Of a stretch of DNA of 64,000 nucleotides, positions 27,534-36,002 are shown one piece after another. A program made the position numbers and the translations under genes. Each line of letters begins with the position of its first letter. Position 1 is the first letter of the stretch. Under the pieces are notes generated by a model. That model did not search any database and was not told the origin of the DNA. It saw only the letters and a program-made list of their open reading frames with translations. Source of the DNA: Actinoplanes sp. NBRC 103695 (GTDB lineage Bacteria; Actinomycetota; Actinomycetes; Mycobacteriales; Micromonosporaceae); the NCBI RefSeq assembly GCF_030269485.1, contig NZ_BSTL01000011.1, forward strand, positions 243,286-307,285. The letters run 5' to 3'.

Positions 27534-28346
27534 GTGCGTCCACGCCTCGTACCCGTCGTCCTGCTGACCCTCCTGGCAGCGGGCTGCGGGTCCGACGCGC
27601 CCGCGGCCGACCCGGCTCCGGAGCCGACCGGCGATCTCCCGGCGGACACCGACGCGGCCCGTGGTGAGCTAGCCGCGCGTGCGGCGCTGGCACAGGACCA
27701 TCGTTACGCGGCGCTCTACGACTTCGACCCGGGCGACGGCCAGGGCACCCGCTCGGTGGTGGCGACGGTCGCGACCGACGGCACCTGGCGGGTGGATGTG
27801 CCGGGCGGCGCGCTGGGCGGCACCACCGACGTGTCCATCGTGCAGGTCGGCGACGGCGTCTACCAGTGCGCGATGCCGTCCGCGACGAACCCGGTCAACC
27901 CGTCCTGCGTCCGGGTCGCCGAGCCGAACAAGCAACTCCCCAAGGAGTACGACCCGAAGGTCCAGCGGGTCTTCCGGCAGTGGCTCAGCGTCTTCCAGGA
28001 CCGGCAGGCGCCGCTCTCCGTGGTCGCCGCGCAGCCGCTGTCCAACCAGGGTCCGGCCGCCCAGGGCAAGTGCTACGCGGTGGACGGCATCTCCGCGTCC
28101 TTGAAACCACCGGTGGACGTGGGCATCTACTGCTACGCCGACAACGGCCAGCTCACCGCCGCGCGGGTCGACTTCGGCACGCTCACGCTGGTGAGTGTCG
28201 CGGCCGCGCCGCCGCGCATCGACCTGCCCGGCCCGATCAGCGGGGGCGAGGCGATGGGCATGAAGAGCCCGCCGCCGCCACCGCCACCACCGGCCGTCGA
28301 TCCCTCGAACGGGCCCACATCCCCTGGCGCGCAGCCGCAAGGCTGA
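27534..28346 (+). CDS. Secreted lipoprotein, unknown function
   Basis: 270 residues from GTG 27534. A lipoprotein signal with lipobox LLAAGC is followed by an Ala/Pro/Asp linker and a domain of about 200 residues with four cysteines (QCAMPS, PSCVRV, GKCYAV, GIYCYA), likely two disulfides. It ends in a poly-proline tail (eight consecutive prolines). The fold is reminiscent of actinobacterial LppX/LprG-independent lipoproteins but I do not recognise a family. It lies between lysC (divergent) and the leuA leader. Confidence 0.75.
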   Translation: MRPRLVPVVLLTLLAAGCGSDAPAADPAPEPTGDLPADTDAARGELAARAALAQDHRYAALYDFDPGDGQGTRSVVATVATDGTWRVDVPGGALGGTTDVSIVQVGDGVYQCAMPSATNPVNPSCVRVAEPNKQLPKEYDPKVQRVFRQWLSVFQDRQAPLSVVAAQPLSNQGPAAQGKCYAVDGISASLKPPVDVGIYCYADNGQLTAARVDFGTLTLVSVAAAPPRIDLPGPISGGEAMGMKSPPPPPPPPAVDPSNGPTSPGAQPQG

Positions 28347-28361
28347 TAGGGTTGCGGCGAT

Positions 28362-28433
28362 ATGTGGAACGCACTCCTCCTTCGCTGCCGCGACGAGGCC
28401 TCATCCCAGGCCGGCACCTCGTCGCGGAGTTGA
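28362..28433 (+). promoter_or_regulatory. leuA leader peptide ORF with consecutive Leu codons
   Basis: A 23-codon ORF starting ATG-TGG-AAC-GCA and then CTC-CTC-CTT (three leucines at positions 5-7). TAGGGT (28347-28352) is nine bases before its ATG, so it may be translated from near the 5' end. It precedes a strong hairpin that overlaps its second half and lies 45 bp before leuA. This is the layout of ribosome-mediated leucine attenuation: a ribosome stalled at the Leu codons would alter folding of the hairpin region. Confidence 0.7.
28388..28427 (+). terminator. leuA leader hairpin (attenuator candidate)
   Basis: CCGCGACGAGG (28388-28398) pairs perfectly with CCTCGTCGCGG (28417-28427), an 11-bp stem with an 18-base loop containing a possible small GGCC hairpin. 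The left arm begins six bases after the last Leu codon of the leader peptide. There is no T-run, so control may be by sequestering downstream sequence or by a Rho-like step rather than classical intrinsic termination. Confidence 0.6.
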
Positions 28434-28478
28434 TGTGCGCGCGGCCGCCTAAAGGTCTCGTCCGTCAGGAGTTCTCCC

Positions 28479-30212
28479 ATGTCAGTTGTTGACGACGCCA
28501 TCGCCCGCCAGCGCCCCAGCGCGATGCCGTTCCAGCGTTACCAGGCCTACCACCAGCAATTCGCGATCGACCTGCCCGATCGGCAGTGGCCGGCCCGCCG
28601 CATCGAGACCGCGCCCCGCTGGTGCGCCGTCGACCTGCGCGACGGCAACCAGGCGCTGATCGACCCGATGTCCCCCGAGCGCAAGCGCCGGATGTTCATG
28701 CTGCTCGTGCAGATGGGCTACAAGGAGATCGAGGTCGGGTTCCCCGCCGCGAGCCAGACCGACTTCGATTTCGTACGCCAGCTCATCGAGCAGGACCTGA
28801 TCCCGGACGACGTCACCATCCAGGTGCTGACTCAGTGCCGCGAGCACCTGATCGACCGCACCTTCGAGTCGATCCGCGGCGCCAAGCGGGCCATCGTGCA
28901 CTTCTACAACTCGACGTCGACGCTGCAGCGCCGGGTGGTGTTCGGCCTGGACAAGGACGGCATCACCGACATCGCGACCACGGGCGCGCGGCTGTGCCAG
29001 AAATACGCCGAGATCCACACCCCCGACACCGAGATCTTCTACGAGTACAGCCCCGAGTCGTACACCGGCACCGAGCTGGACTACGCGCTCGAGGTCTGCT
29101 CGGCGGTCATCGACGTGATCGACCCGACCCCGGACCGGCCGCTGATCATCAACCTGCCGGCGACGGTCGAGATGGCCACCCCCAACGTGTACGCCGACTC
29201 CATCGAGTGGATGCACCGCCACCTGCCGCGCCGCGAGTCCGTGGTGCTCAGCCTGCACCCGCACAACGACCGTGGCTGCGCGGTGGCCGCCGCCGAGCTG
29301 GGTCTGCTGGCGGGCGCCGACCGCGTCGAGGGCTGCCTGTTCGGCAACGGCGAGCGCACCGGCAACGTCGACCTGGTCACGCTGGGACTCAACCTGTTCT
29401 CGCAGGGCATCGACCCGATGATCGACTTCTCCGACATCGACGAGGTCAAGCGCGCGGTCGAGTACTGCAACCAGCTGCCGGTGCACGAGCGTCACCCGTA
29501 CGTGGGCGACCTGGTCTACACCGCGTTCTCCGGCTCGCACCAGGACGCGATCAACAAGGGCCTGAGCGCGCTGGTCAAGGACGCCGAGGCGGCCGGGACG
29601 CCGGTGGACGAGTTCACCTGGGGCGTGCCCTACCTGCCGATCGACCCCAAGGACGTGGGCCGCACGTACGAGGCGGTCATCCGGGTCAACTCGCAGTCCG
29701 GCAAGGGCGGCGTGGCGTACATCATGAAGGAGGAGCACAAGTTCGACCTGCCGCGGCGGCTGCAGATCGAGTTCTCCGGCGTGGTGCAGCGGGTCACCGA
29801 CTCGGCGGGCGGCGAGGTCGGGCCGCAGGCGATGTACGACATCTTCGCCGGCGAGTACCTGACGGACCACCAGGCCTTCGCCCGGATCGTCCTGCAGCGC
29901 TACACGACGGCCACCGTGGACGGCAAGGTGGAGATCGACGTCACGGTGACCGACCGCGGCGAGGAGAAGGTGCTCACCGGGGTCGGCAACGGCCCGATCG
30001 ACGCGTACGTGCAGGCGCTGCAGCCGCTGGGGATCCAGGTCCGGGTGCACGACTACGCCGAGCACGCGCTGTCGTCCGGCGGGGACGCGCAGGCCGCGGC
30101 CTATGTCGAGTGCGAGGTCGGCGATACCACGGTGTGGGGCGTCGGCCTGGACGCGAACATCGTCACCGCCTCGATCACGGCCGTCACCAGTGCGGTGAAC
30201 CGAGCGCGCTGA
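28479..30212 (+). CDS. leuA: 2-Isopropylmalate synthase
   Basis: 577 residues. Condenses acetyl-CoA with 2-ketoisovalerate, the first committed step to leucine. VDLRDGNQALIDPM gives the metal and base residues, HPHNDRG the HxH metal pair, GNGERTGNVDLV the active-site cover, and the C-terminal LeuA dimer domain (about 440-570) is the leucine-feedback site. AGGAG lies seven bases before ATG. Divergence from lysC-asd and the leader peptide are described separately. Confidence 0.97.
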   Translation: MSVVDDAIARQRPSAMPFQRYQAYHQQFAIDLPDRQWPARRIETAPRWCAVDLRDGNQALIDPMSPERKRRMFMLLVQMGYKEIEVGFPAASQTDFDFVRQLIEQDLIPDDVTIQVLTQCREHLIDRTFESIRGAKRAIVHFYNSTSTLQRRVVFGLDKDGITDIATTGARLCQKYAEIHTPDTEIFYEYSPESYTGTELDYALEVCSAVIDVIDPTPDRPLIINLPATVEMATPNVYADSIEWMHRHLPRRESVVLSLHPHNDRGCAVAAAELGLLAGADRVEGCLFGNGERTGNVDLVTLGLNLFSQGIDPMIDFSDIDEVKRAVEYCNQLPVHERHPYVGDLVYTAFSGSHQDAINKGLSALVKDAEAAGTPVDEFTWGVPYLPIDPKDVGRTYEAVIRVNSQSGKGGVAYIMKEEHKFDLPRRLQIEFSGVVQRVTDSAGGEVGPQAMYDIFAGEYLTDHQAFARIVLQRYTTATVDGKVEIDVTVTDRGEEKVLTGVGNGPIDAYVQALQPLGIQVRVHDYAEHALSSGGDAQAAAYVECEVGDTTVWGVGLDANIVTASITAVTSAVNRAR

Positions 30213-30341
30213 CCGTTCCGGCTTTCCGGCGCCGGGCTCTCCGGCGCCGGCATCCCGGGTCTCGGCTTTCCGGCGCTGGCATCCCTGCTCCCGGCTTACC
30301 GGCGCCGGCATCCCTGCTCCCGGCTTTTCCGGCGCGCGGTG
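30213..30341. repeat. Degenerate tandem repeats after leuA
   Basis: At least four copies of a unit of about 29-30 bp built on CCGGCGCCGGCATCC...CCCGGCTT follow the leuA stop directly. The last two are near-identical (CATCCCTGCTCCCGGCTT), the first two shorter and degraded. Units are nearly palindromic at GCCGGCGCCGGC-like cores and could fold into hairpins, perhaps acting as a terminator for leuA. Confidence 0.7.
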
Positions 30342-30343
30342 CA

Positions 30344-30381
30344 AAACGGGCACCGTACGCTCCAGGGCGAGAAACGGGCAC
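30344..30381 (+). promoter_or_regulatory. Paired AAACGGGCAC boxes upstream of nuclease gene
   Basis: AAACGGGCAC occurs at 30344-30353 and again at 30372-30381, 28 bases apart (start to start), just upstream of the TACGCT -10 (30390-30395) of the next gene. Same-strand spacing near three helical turns would suit an activator or repressor dimer. No known regulator is recognised. Confidence 0.35.
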
Positions 30382-30401
30382 AACCCGCTTACGCTTGAGG
30401 G

Positions 30402-31055
30402 GTGCTCACACGTACCCCCCTCGCTCTTGTCCTGATCGCGGCAGCGACCCTCACCACCGGCTGTGAAGTGGTTCCTCTCGAACCCGCTCCCACGACGACT
30501 CCGGACGGTGGCGTGGCCGGCGGCGGCACCAGCGGCGATCCCGTGAAGCTGCTCGCCGGCCTGAAAGAGGCCAAGGCCGCCTCGATGCGCGGCTACACCC
30601 GGGACGAGTTCCCGCACTGGCGTGACACCGGCTCGAACTGCGACGTCCGCGATACGGTGCTCAAGCGCGACGGCCGCAAGGTGAAGCTGTCCGGCTGCAA
30701 CGTGGTCGGCGGCACCTGGAAGAGCATCTACGACGGCAAGACGCTGACCAAGCCCACCCTGGTGGACATCGACCACGTGGTGCCGCTGGCCAACGCGTGG
30801 CGCTCGGGCGCCGGGGCGTGGACGAAGGACAAGCGCGGCGATTTCGCCAACGACCTGGATCGGCCGCAGCTCGTGGCGGTGTCACAGGCCTCGAACCGGG
30901 GTAAGGGTGATCAGGATCCGTCGACCTGGAAGCCCTCGGTCCGTGCCGAGTGGTGCACCTATGCCGGCGACTGGATCACGGTGAAGAGCTACTGGAAGCT
31001 GACGGTGACCAGCGCCGAGAAGAAGGCGCTGACCGCGATGCTCAAGGAGTGCTGA
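30402..31055 (+). CDS. Secreted HNH (DUF1524) nuclease-like lipoprotein
   Basis: 217 residues. Lipoprotein signal ending LTTGC (Cys21), then an HNH-type domain: NCDVRDTVLKRD, VDIDHVVPLANAWRSGAG, and NDLDRPQLVAVSQASNRGKGD, the DUF1524 pattern with the histidine of DIDHVVPL and the downstream Asn for metal. Such proteins are exported DNases. GTG 30402 is six bases after TACGCT (30390-30395). The stop overlaps the start of the next small gene (TGATG), indicating translational coupling. Confidence 0.88.
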   Translation: MLTRTPLALVLIAAATLTTGCEVVPLEPAPTTTPDGGVAGGGTSGDPVKLLAGLKEAKAASMRGYTRDEFPHWRDTGSNCDVRDTVLKRDGRKVKLSGCNVVGGTWKSIYDGKTLTKPTLVDIDHVVPLANAWRSGAGAWTKDKRGDFANDLDRPQLVAVSQASNRGKGDQDPSTWKPSVRAEWCTYAGDWITVKSYWKLTVTSAEKKALTAMLKEC

Positions 31056-31297
31056 TGGCGGGCAAGCGCAGCGATCTGAACGCGCCGGGTGGCGTGATGA
31101 CCGACGAGGTCGGGGTGATCACCGGCGAGGTGACGCTGGTCAGCGAGGTGTCCGGCAAGGACGTCACGCTGACCGTGCAGTACAAGGACGCCGCCGAGTG
31201 GTACCACGTGACGGGCGGCAAGGTGACGCTCGCCGACCCGGCCGACGCCGACGTGCTGCACGACTTCACGGTGTCTCTGCTGCATCGCCCGGAGTAG
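31055..31297 (+). CDS. Small cytosolic protein coupled to the nuclease gene
   Basis: 80 residues, ATG 31055 overlapping the nuclease stop by one base. Predicted mostly beta strand (VGVITGEVTLVSEVSGKDVTLTVQY), acidic, no signal peptide. No family recognised. Coupling to an exported nuclease makes a protective or regulatory partner conceivable, but a cytosolic inhibitor for an exported lipoprotein nuclease would be needed only before export. Function open. Confidence 0.65.
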   Translation: MAGKRSDLNAPGGVMTDEVGVITGEVTLVSEVSGKDVTLTVQYKDAAEWYHVTGGKVTLADPADADVLHDFTVSLLHRPE

Positions 31298-31332
31298 TAG
31301 CTTTATTTACAGTAATCGATATACCGTCGGGC

Positions 31333-32820
31333 ATGGCCCTGCCTCAGCTCCTGACGGTCGCCTTGCTGGCGGCCCCAGTGCCCGTTTTGTCCGTGGATGG
31401 CTTCGCCGATGTCATCCCGGCGCCGGTGTCCGCCGTCCCTAGCGGCGCCGACTTCCATCTCGATCGCAACACCGTCATCCAGACCCGGACACCGGCCGTC
31501 GGTAACCAGCTGGCCGCCGACATATCGGCCGAGACCGGCCTCGCCCTCCCGGTGACGCCCTCCGCCGCGCCGGCCGGCCGGAAGATCTCGTTGAAGATCG
31601 CCGGCGGGCTCGGCGACGGCTACAAGCTGGTCGTCAACCGGAACAGCGTCGAGGTCACGGCCACCACCCCGGCCGGGCTCTTCGACGGGACGCAGACGCT
31701 GCTGCAGCTGCGCGAGGGACGCGCCATCGCCGGCGGGACGATCGAGGACCGGCCGCGGTTCACCTACCGCGGCTCGCACCTGGACCTGGCCCGGCACTTC
31801 CACACGCCGGACGAGGTCAAGAAGTACATCGACGAGATCCGCCGCCTGAAGATCAACTACCTGCACCTGCACCTCAGCGACGACCAGGGCTGGCGGATCC
31901 AGATCGACGGCTGGCCGCGGCTCACCGAGATCGGCGGCGCGGCGGGCACCGGCGTGGACGGCGTCGGCGGCGGCTTCCTGACCAAGGCGGAGTACGCCGA
32001 CCTGGTCGCCTACGCGGCCGCCCGGTTCGTGACCATCGTGCCGGAGATCGACATGCCCGGGCACGTCAACGCGGCACAGGTCGCCTACCCCGAACTGACC
32101 TGCGACGGGGTCGCACCGCCGCCGCGCACCGACACCGCGGTCGGCTACAGCTCGCTGTGCATCTCGTCGGAGACCACCTACCGGTTCGTCGAGGACGTGA
32201 TCCGCGAACTGGCGGCGATCACCCCCGGGCCGTACATCCACATCGGCGGCGACGAGGCCCATGCCACCCCGCCCGCCGACTACGTGGCCTTCCAGAACCG
32301 GGTGATCCCGCTGGTCGCCAAGTACGGCAAGACGGCGTACGGCTGGCACGAGATCGCCCAGTCCCCCGCCGCCTACTCCTCGGTGGCGCAGAACTGGGGA
32401 ATGTCACGCAGCAACCCGGTACTGGCCGGCGCCGTGGCGAACGGCATGCGGGTGGTGATGTCGCCGGCCAACAAGGCCTACCTGGACATGAAGTACGACC
32501 GGAACACCCCGCTCGGCCTGACCTGGGCCGGCTTGATCGAGGTGCGGACCGCGTACGACTGGGATCCCGGGACGCACCTGACCGGCGTACCCGAATCGGC
32601 GGTCCTGGGGGTTGAAGCCGCCCTGTGGTCGGAGACGCTGCGCAACATCGACCACATCGAATACATGGCGTTCCCGCGGCTGGCCGCGATCGCCGAACTC
32701 GGCTGGTCGCCGGCCTCGAGCCACGACTGGGAGGCGTTCCGCTCGCGCCTCGCCGCGTACGGCCCACAGTGGACCGCACGCGGCGTCGACTTCTACCCGT
32801 CGCCCCAGATCAGCTGGTAA
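31333..32820 (+). CDS. Secreted GH20 beta-N-acetylhexosaminidase
   Basis: 495 residues from ATG 31333, preceded by TACCGT (31322-31327) at five bases. N-terminal signal sequence, GH20b-type N domain (about 30-150) and a TIM barrel (RGSHLDLARHF, LHLHLSDDQGWR, EIDMPGH) with catalytic Asp307-Glu308 in IHIGGDEAH. Substrate-assisted release of GlcNAc from chitobiose or muropeptide-derived glycans outside the cell. The 3' end overlaps the ABC transporter operon on the other strand by 11 bp. It could act after the GH19 chitinase of this window. Confidence 0.93.
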   Translation: MALPQLLTVALLAAPVPVLSVDGFADVIPAPVSAVPSGADFHLDRNTVIQTRTPAVGNQLAADISAETGLALPVTPSAAPAGRKISLKIAGGLGDGYKLVVNRNSVEVTATTPAGLFDGTQTLLQLREGRAIAGGTIEDRPRFTYRGSHLDLARHFHTPDEVKKYIDEIRRLKINYLHLHLSDDQGWRIQIDGWPRLTEIGGAAGTGVDGVGGGFLTKAEYADLVAYAAARFVTIVPEIDMPGHVNAAQVAYPELTCDGVAPPPRTDTAVGYSSLCISSETTYRFVEDVIRELAAITPGPYIHIGGDEAHATPPADYVAFQNRVIPLVAKYGKTAYGWHEIAQSPAAYSSVAQNWGMSRSNPVLAGAVANGMRVVMSPANKAYLDMKYDRNTPLGLTWAGLIEVRTAYDWDPGTHLTGVPESAVLGVEAALWSETLRNIDHIEYMAFPRLAAIAELGWSPASSHDWEAFRSRLAAYGPQWTARGVDFYPSPQISW

Positions 32821-33853
32821 GCGCGGTCTTGCGGCCCTGGACGGCCTCGCCCTCGACCACCGGGAAGTGACACGCGGTCTGGTGCGAGGCGGGGTCGTCC
32901 ACCCGCGGAACCAGCGGCGGCTCCTCTGTAGCGCAGATGTCCTGCGCCTTCCAGCAGCGGGTGCGGAAACGGCAACCGGACGGCGGGTTGATCGGGCTCG
33001 GCACGTCGCCGGTCAGCAGCACGCGCTCCCGCTGGAGCTTGTCGCGCCGTCGCGGGTCCGGCACCGGCACCGCGGAGAGCAGAGCCACCGTGTACGGGTG
33101 ACGCGGGCTGTTGTACAGCGTCTCCCGGTCGGCGATCTCCACCACCTTGCCCAGGTACATCACCGCCACCCGGTCGGAGATGTGCCGCACCACGGACAGG
33201 TCGTGCGCGATGAACACGTACGTCAGGCCGAACTCGTTCTGCAGATCGTCGAGCAGGTTGACGACCTGGGCCTGGATCGACACGTCGAGGGCCGAGACCG
33301 GCTCGTCCGCGACGATCATCTTCGGCCGCAGCGCCAGCGTGCGGGCGATGCCGATGCGCTGCCGCTGACCGCCGGAGAACTCGTGCGGGTAACGGTTGTA
33401 GTGCTCCGGGTTGAGGCCGACCAGCTTGAGCAGGTCCTGCACCGCGCGCTTGATGCCGTGCTCGGTCTTGACGTTCTGGATCCGGAACGGCGCCCCGACG
33501 ATCGTGCCCACGGTGTGCCGCGGGTTCAGCGACGAGAACGGGTCCTGGAAGATCATCTGCATGTCCCGGCGCATCGGCCGCATCCGGCCCTGGCTCAGGT
33601 GTGTGATGTCCCGGCCGTCGAACTCGATCGTGCCGCCGGTGGGCTCCAGCAGGCGGGTCAGCAACCGGCCGGTGGTCGACTTGCCGCAACCGGACTCGCC
33701 GACCAGGCCCAGCGTCTCACCCTTGAAGACCTCGAAGTCGATGCCGTCCACCGCGCGGACCGCGCCGACCTTGCGGCGCAGCACGCCCTTGGTGATCGGG
33801 AAGTGCTTCTCCAGGCCCTTCACCGACAGGAGCGCGTCCTTCTTGTCACTCAT
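32810..33853 (-). CDS. Oligopeptide-type ABC transporter ATPase (DppF/OppF)
   Basis: 347 residues: Walker A GESGCGKST (52-60), FSGGQRQR signature, VADEPVSALD Walker B, and the oligo_HPY C-terminal extension with cysteines (CRFRTRCWKAQDIC). ATG overlaps the stop of the preceding ATPase gene (ATGA). Last gene of the operon; the four-cysteine tail is typical of OppD/DppF iron-sulfur-like extensions. Confidence 0.92.
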   Translation of the reverse strand: MSDKKDALLSVKGLEKHFPITKGVLRRKVGAVRAVDGIDFEVFKGETLGLVGESGCGKSTTGRLLTRLLEPTGGTIEFDGRDITHLSQGRMRPMRRDMQMIFQDPFSSLNPRHTVGTIVGAPFRIQNVKTEHGIKRAVQDLLKLVGLNPEHYNRYPHEFSGGQRQRIGIARTLALRPKMIVADEPVSALDVSIQAQVVNLLDDLQNEFGLTYVFIAHDLSVVRHISDRVAVMYLGKVVEIADRETLYNSPRHPYTVALLSAVPVPDPRRRDKLQRERVLLTGDVPSPINPPSGCRFRTRCWKAQDICATEEPPLVPRVDDPASHQTACHFPVVEGEAVQGRKTALTS

Positions 33854-34902
33854 CACGCCTCCAGCTTCGGCTTGACCTCTTCGGACCAGATCCGCTGCCG
33901 CTCCTCGGTGGGGATGTGGCAACGAACCAGGTGCTTGCTGCCGCCGGCCCGGCTCAGCTCGGGCATCGTCGTCGAGCCCAGGCCGCCGGTACGCGGCTCG
34001 TACTGGCAGCGCGGATGGAACGAGCAGCCGGTCGGCAGGTTGATCAGCGACGGTGGCAGACCCGGGATGGGCACCAGCCGGTCGATGTTCGGCCGGTCCA
34101 TGCGGGGCATCGACCCGAGCAGACCCCAGGTGTACGGGTGCTCCGGCTTGTCGAAGATCGTGGTGGCGTCGGCGTACTCGATGCATCGTCCGCCGTACAT
34201 GACCAGCACGTCGTCGGCGAGCTCGGCCACCACTCCCAGATCATGGGTGATCACGATCAGCGCGGAGTTGAACTCGGACTGCAGGTCGTGCATCAGGTCG
34301 AGGATCTGCGCCTGCACGGTCACGTCCAGGGCGGTGGTCGGCTCGTCCGCGATCAGGAGCTCCGGGTCGTTGACCAGAGCCATCGCGATCATCGCGCGCT
34401 GCCGCATACCGCCGGAGAACTGATGCGGGTAGTCGTCCACCCGGCGGTCCGGCTGCGGGATGCCGACCCGGCCCAGCATGTCCACCGCGTGCTTGCGGGC
34501 GACCTGCTTGGACACGTTGTGGTGGACCCGGTACGCCTCCACGATCTGCTTGCCGATCGAGTAGTACGGGTGCATCGCGGACAGCGGGTCCTGGAAGATC
34601 ATCGCCATGTCGTTGCCGCGCAGCTTGCGGACCGTCTCGGCGCCGCTGCTGACCAGCTCCTGGCCGTCCAGCCAGATCTCCCCGGACATCTTCGAGTTGC
34701 TCTTGTTGTAGAGCCCCATGATGCCGAGGCTGGTCACCGACTTGCCGGAGCCGGACTCGCCCACGATGCCGAGCGTCTTGCCCCGCTCGAGCGTGAAGTT
34801 CAGGCCGTCGACGCTGCGAACCACACCGTCGTCGGTCGGGAAGTGGATCTTCAGATCCTTGACCTCGAGGAAGGGCCGACCCTTCGGACTCACGTCGGTC
34901 AT
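33853..34902 (-). CDS. Oligopeptide-type ABC transporter ATPase (DppD/OppD)
   Basis: 349 residues: GESGSGKS (48-55), FSGGMRQR, ADEPTTALDVT, and the C-terminal oligo_HPY segment (LPTGCSFHPRCQYE). Start and stop overlap with both neighbours by ATGA, so the dppB-D-F genes are translated as a chain. Confidence 0.92.
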   Translation of the reverse strand: MTDVSPKGRPFLEVKDLKIHFPTDDGVVRSVDGLNFTLERGKTLGIVGESGSGKSVTSLGIMGLYNKSNSKMSGEIWLDGQELVSSGAETVRKLRGNDMAMIFQDPLSAMHPYYSIGKQIVEAYRVHHNVSKQVARKHAVDMLGRVGIPQPDRRVDDYPHQFSGGMRQRAMIAMALVNDPELLIADEPTTALDVTVQAQILDLMHDLQSEFNSALIVITHDLGVVAELADDVLVMYGGRCIEYADATTIFDKPEHPYTWGLLGSMPRMDRPNIDRLVPIPGLPPSLINLPTGCSFHPRCQYEPRTGGLGSTTMPELSRAGGSKHLVRCHIPTEERQRIWSEEVKPKLEA

Positions 34903-35915
34903 CAGCCCAGCCTCACTCTCGGGTCGACGACCGCGTACAGCAGGTCGACGATCAGGTTGGCGATGACCACGAAGAAGGCGGCCATCAGCGTCACGCCGAG
35001 CACCTTGGGCAGGTCGTTGTTGGTGATCGCGTCGACCGCGTACTTGCCCAGCCCGGGCAGCGAGAAGACCTGCTCGGTCAGCACCGCGCCGCCGAGCAGC
35101 AGGCCGAAGTCGAGGCCGAAGATGGTCAGGATCGGGGTGAGGGCGGCGCGCAGACCGTGTTTGACGTTCACGTCGCGTTCCCTCAGGCCCTTCGCGCGCG
35201 CCGTCCGGATGTAGTCCTCGCTCATCGTCTCCAGCATGCCCGCGCGAGTCAGACGCGCGTACGAGGCGGAGAACTGGAAGGCGAGCACCACCCAGGGCAA
35301 CAGCAGCGAATAGAACCAGTCGCCGGGATTCTCGGTGAACGGCGTATAGCTTCCGCCGGGCGCCGTCCAGCCGAGCTGATAACTGAAGACCAGCAGGCCC
35401 AGCAGGCCGGTGAAGAAGATCGGCAGCGAGACGCCGGCCAGCGAGACCGTCATCACGGTGCGGTCCAGCAGCGAGCCGCGGCGCAGCGCCGAGATCGTGC
35501 CGGTGGAGAGGCCGAGGATCAGCCAGAGGATGGCCGCGCCGATCGCCAGCGACAGGGTCACCGGCAGGCGGTCCAGCAGGTCCGGCCACACCGGCTGGTG
35601 GGTGATGAACGAGTAGCCGAAGCAGGGCGCCGGGCAGTGCTCGATGCCCGCGCCGGCGTCGAAGTCGGCGCCCAGGAAGATGCCCTTGATCCAGCGCCCG
35701 TACTGCACGTAGACCGGGTCGTAGAAGCCCAGCTTGTGAGCGATCAGATTGACCGTCTCGGGGGTCGCCGCCCGGCCCACGTAGCGGGTGGCCAGCGTCT
35801 CCGGGGTGCCCCCGACGAGCCGGGGGAAGAGATAGAAGATGGCGAACGTGGCGGCGCTGACGATGAAGAGCAGCAGGACGGCCGCGAACAGGCGCCTGAT
35901 GATGTACGTAATCAC
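34902..35915 (-). CDS. Oligopeptide-type ABC permease (DppB/OppB)
   Basis: 337 residues with six hydrophobic segments; the first is IIRRLFAAVLLLFIVSAATF. The EAA-like loop reads DYIRTARAKGLRERDV. A long periplasmic-side loop lies between helices 1 and 2, as usual for DppB. Overlaps the next ATPase gene by four bases. Confidence 0.91.
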   Translation of the reverse strand: MITYIIRRLFAAVLLLFIVSAATFAIFYLFPRLVGGTPETLATRYVGRAATPETVNLIAHKLGFYDPVYVQYGRWIKGIFLGADFDAGAGIEHCPAPCFGYSFITHQPVWPDLLDRLPVTLSLAIGAAILWLILGLSTGTISALRRGSLLDRTVMTVSLAGVSLPIFFTGLLGLLVFSYQLGWTAPGGSYTPFTENPGDWFYSLLLPWVVLAFQFSASYARLTRAGMLETMSEDYIRTARAKGLRERDVNVKHGLRAALTPILTIFGLDFGLLLGGAVLTEQVFSLPGLGKYAVDAITNNDLPKVLGVTLMAAFFVVIANLIVDLLYAVVDPRVRLG

Positions 35916-36002
35916 TGACCTCGGCCTAGACGGCCGGCCCGGGAGGTCCCAGACCGGCCGCCTGCTGCCTTCACCTACCTATCGTGTGTCTTCCGGCCTG
36001 GA

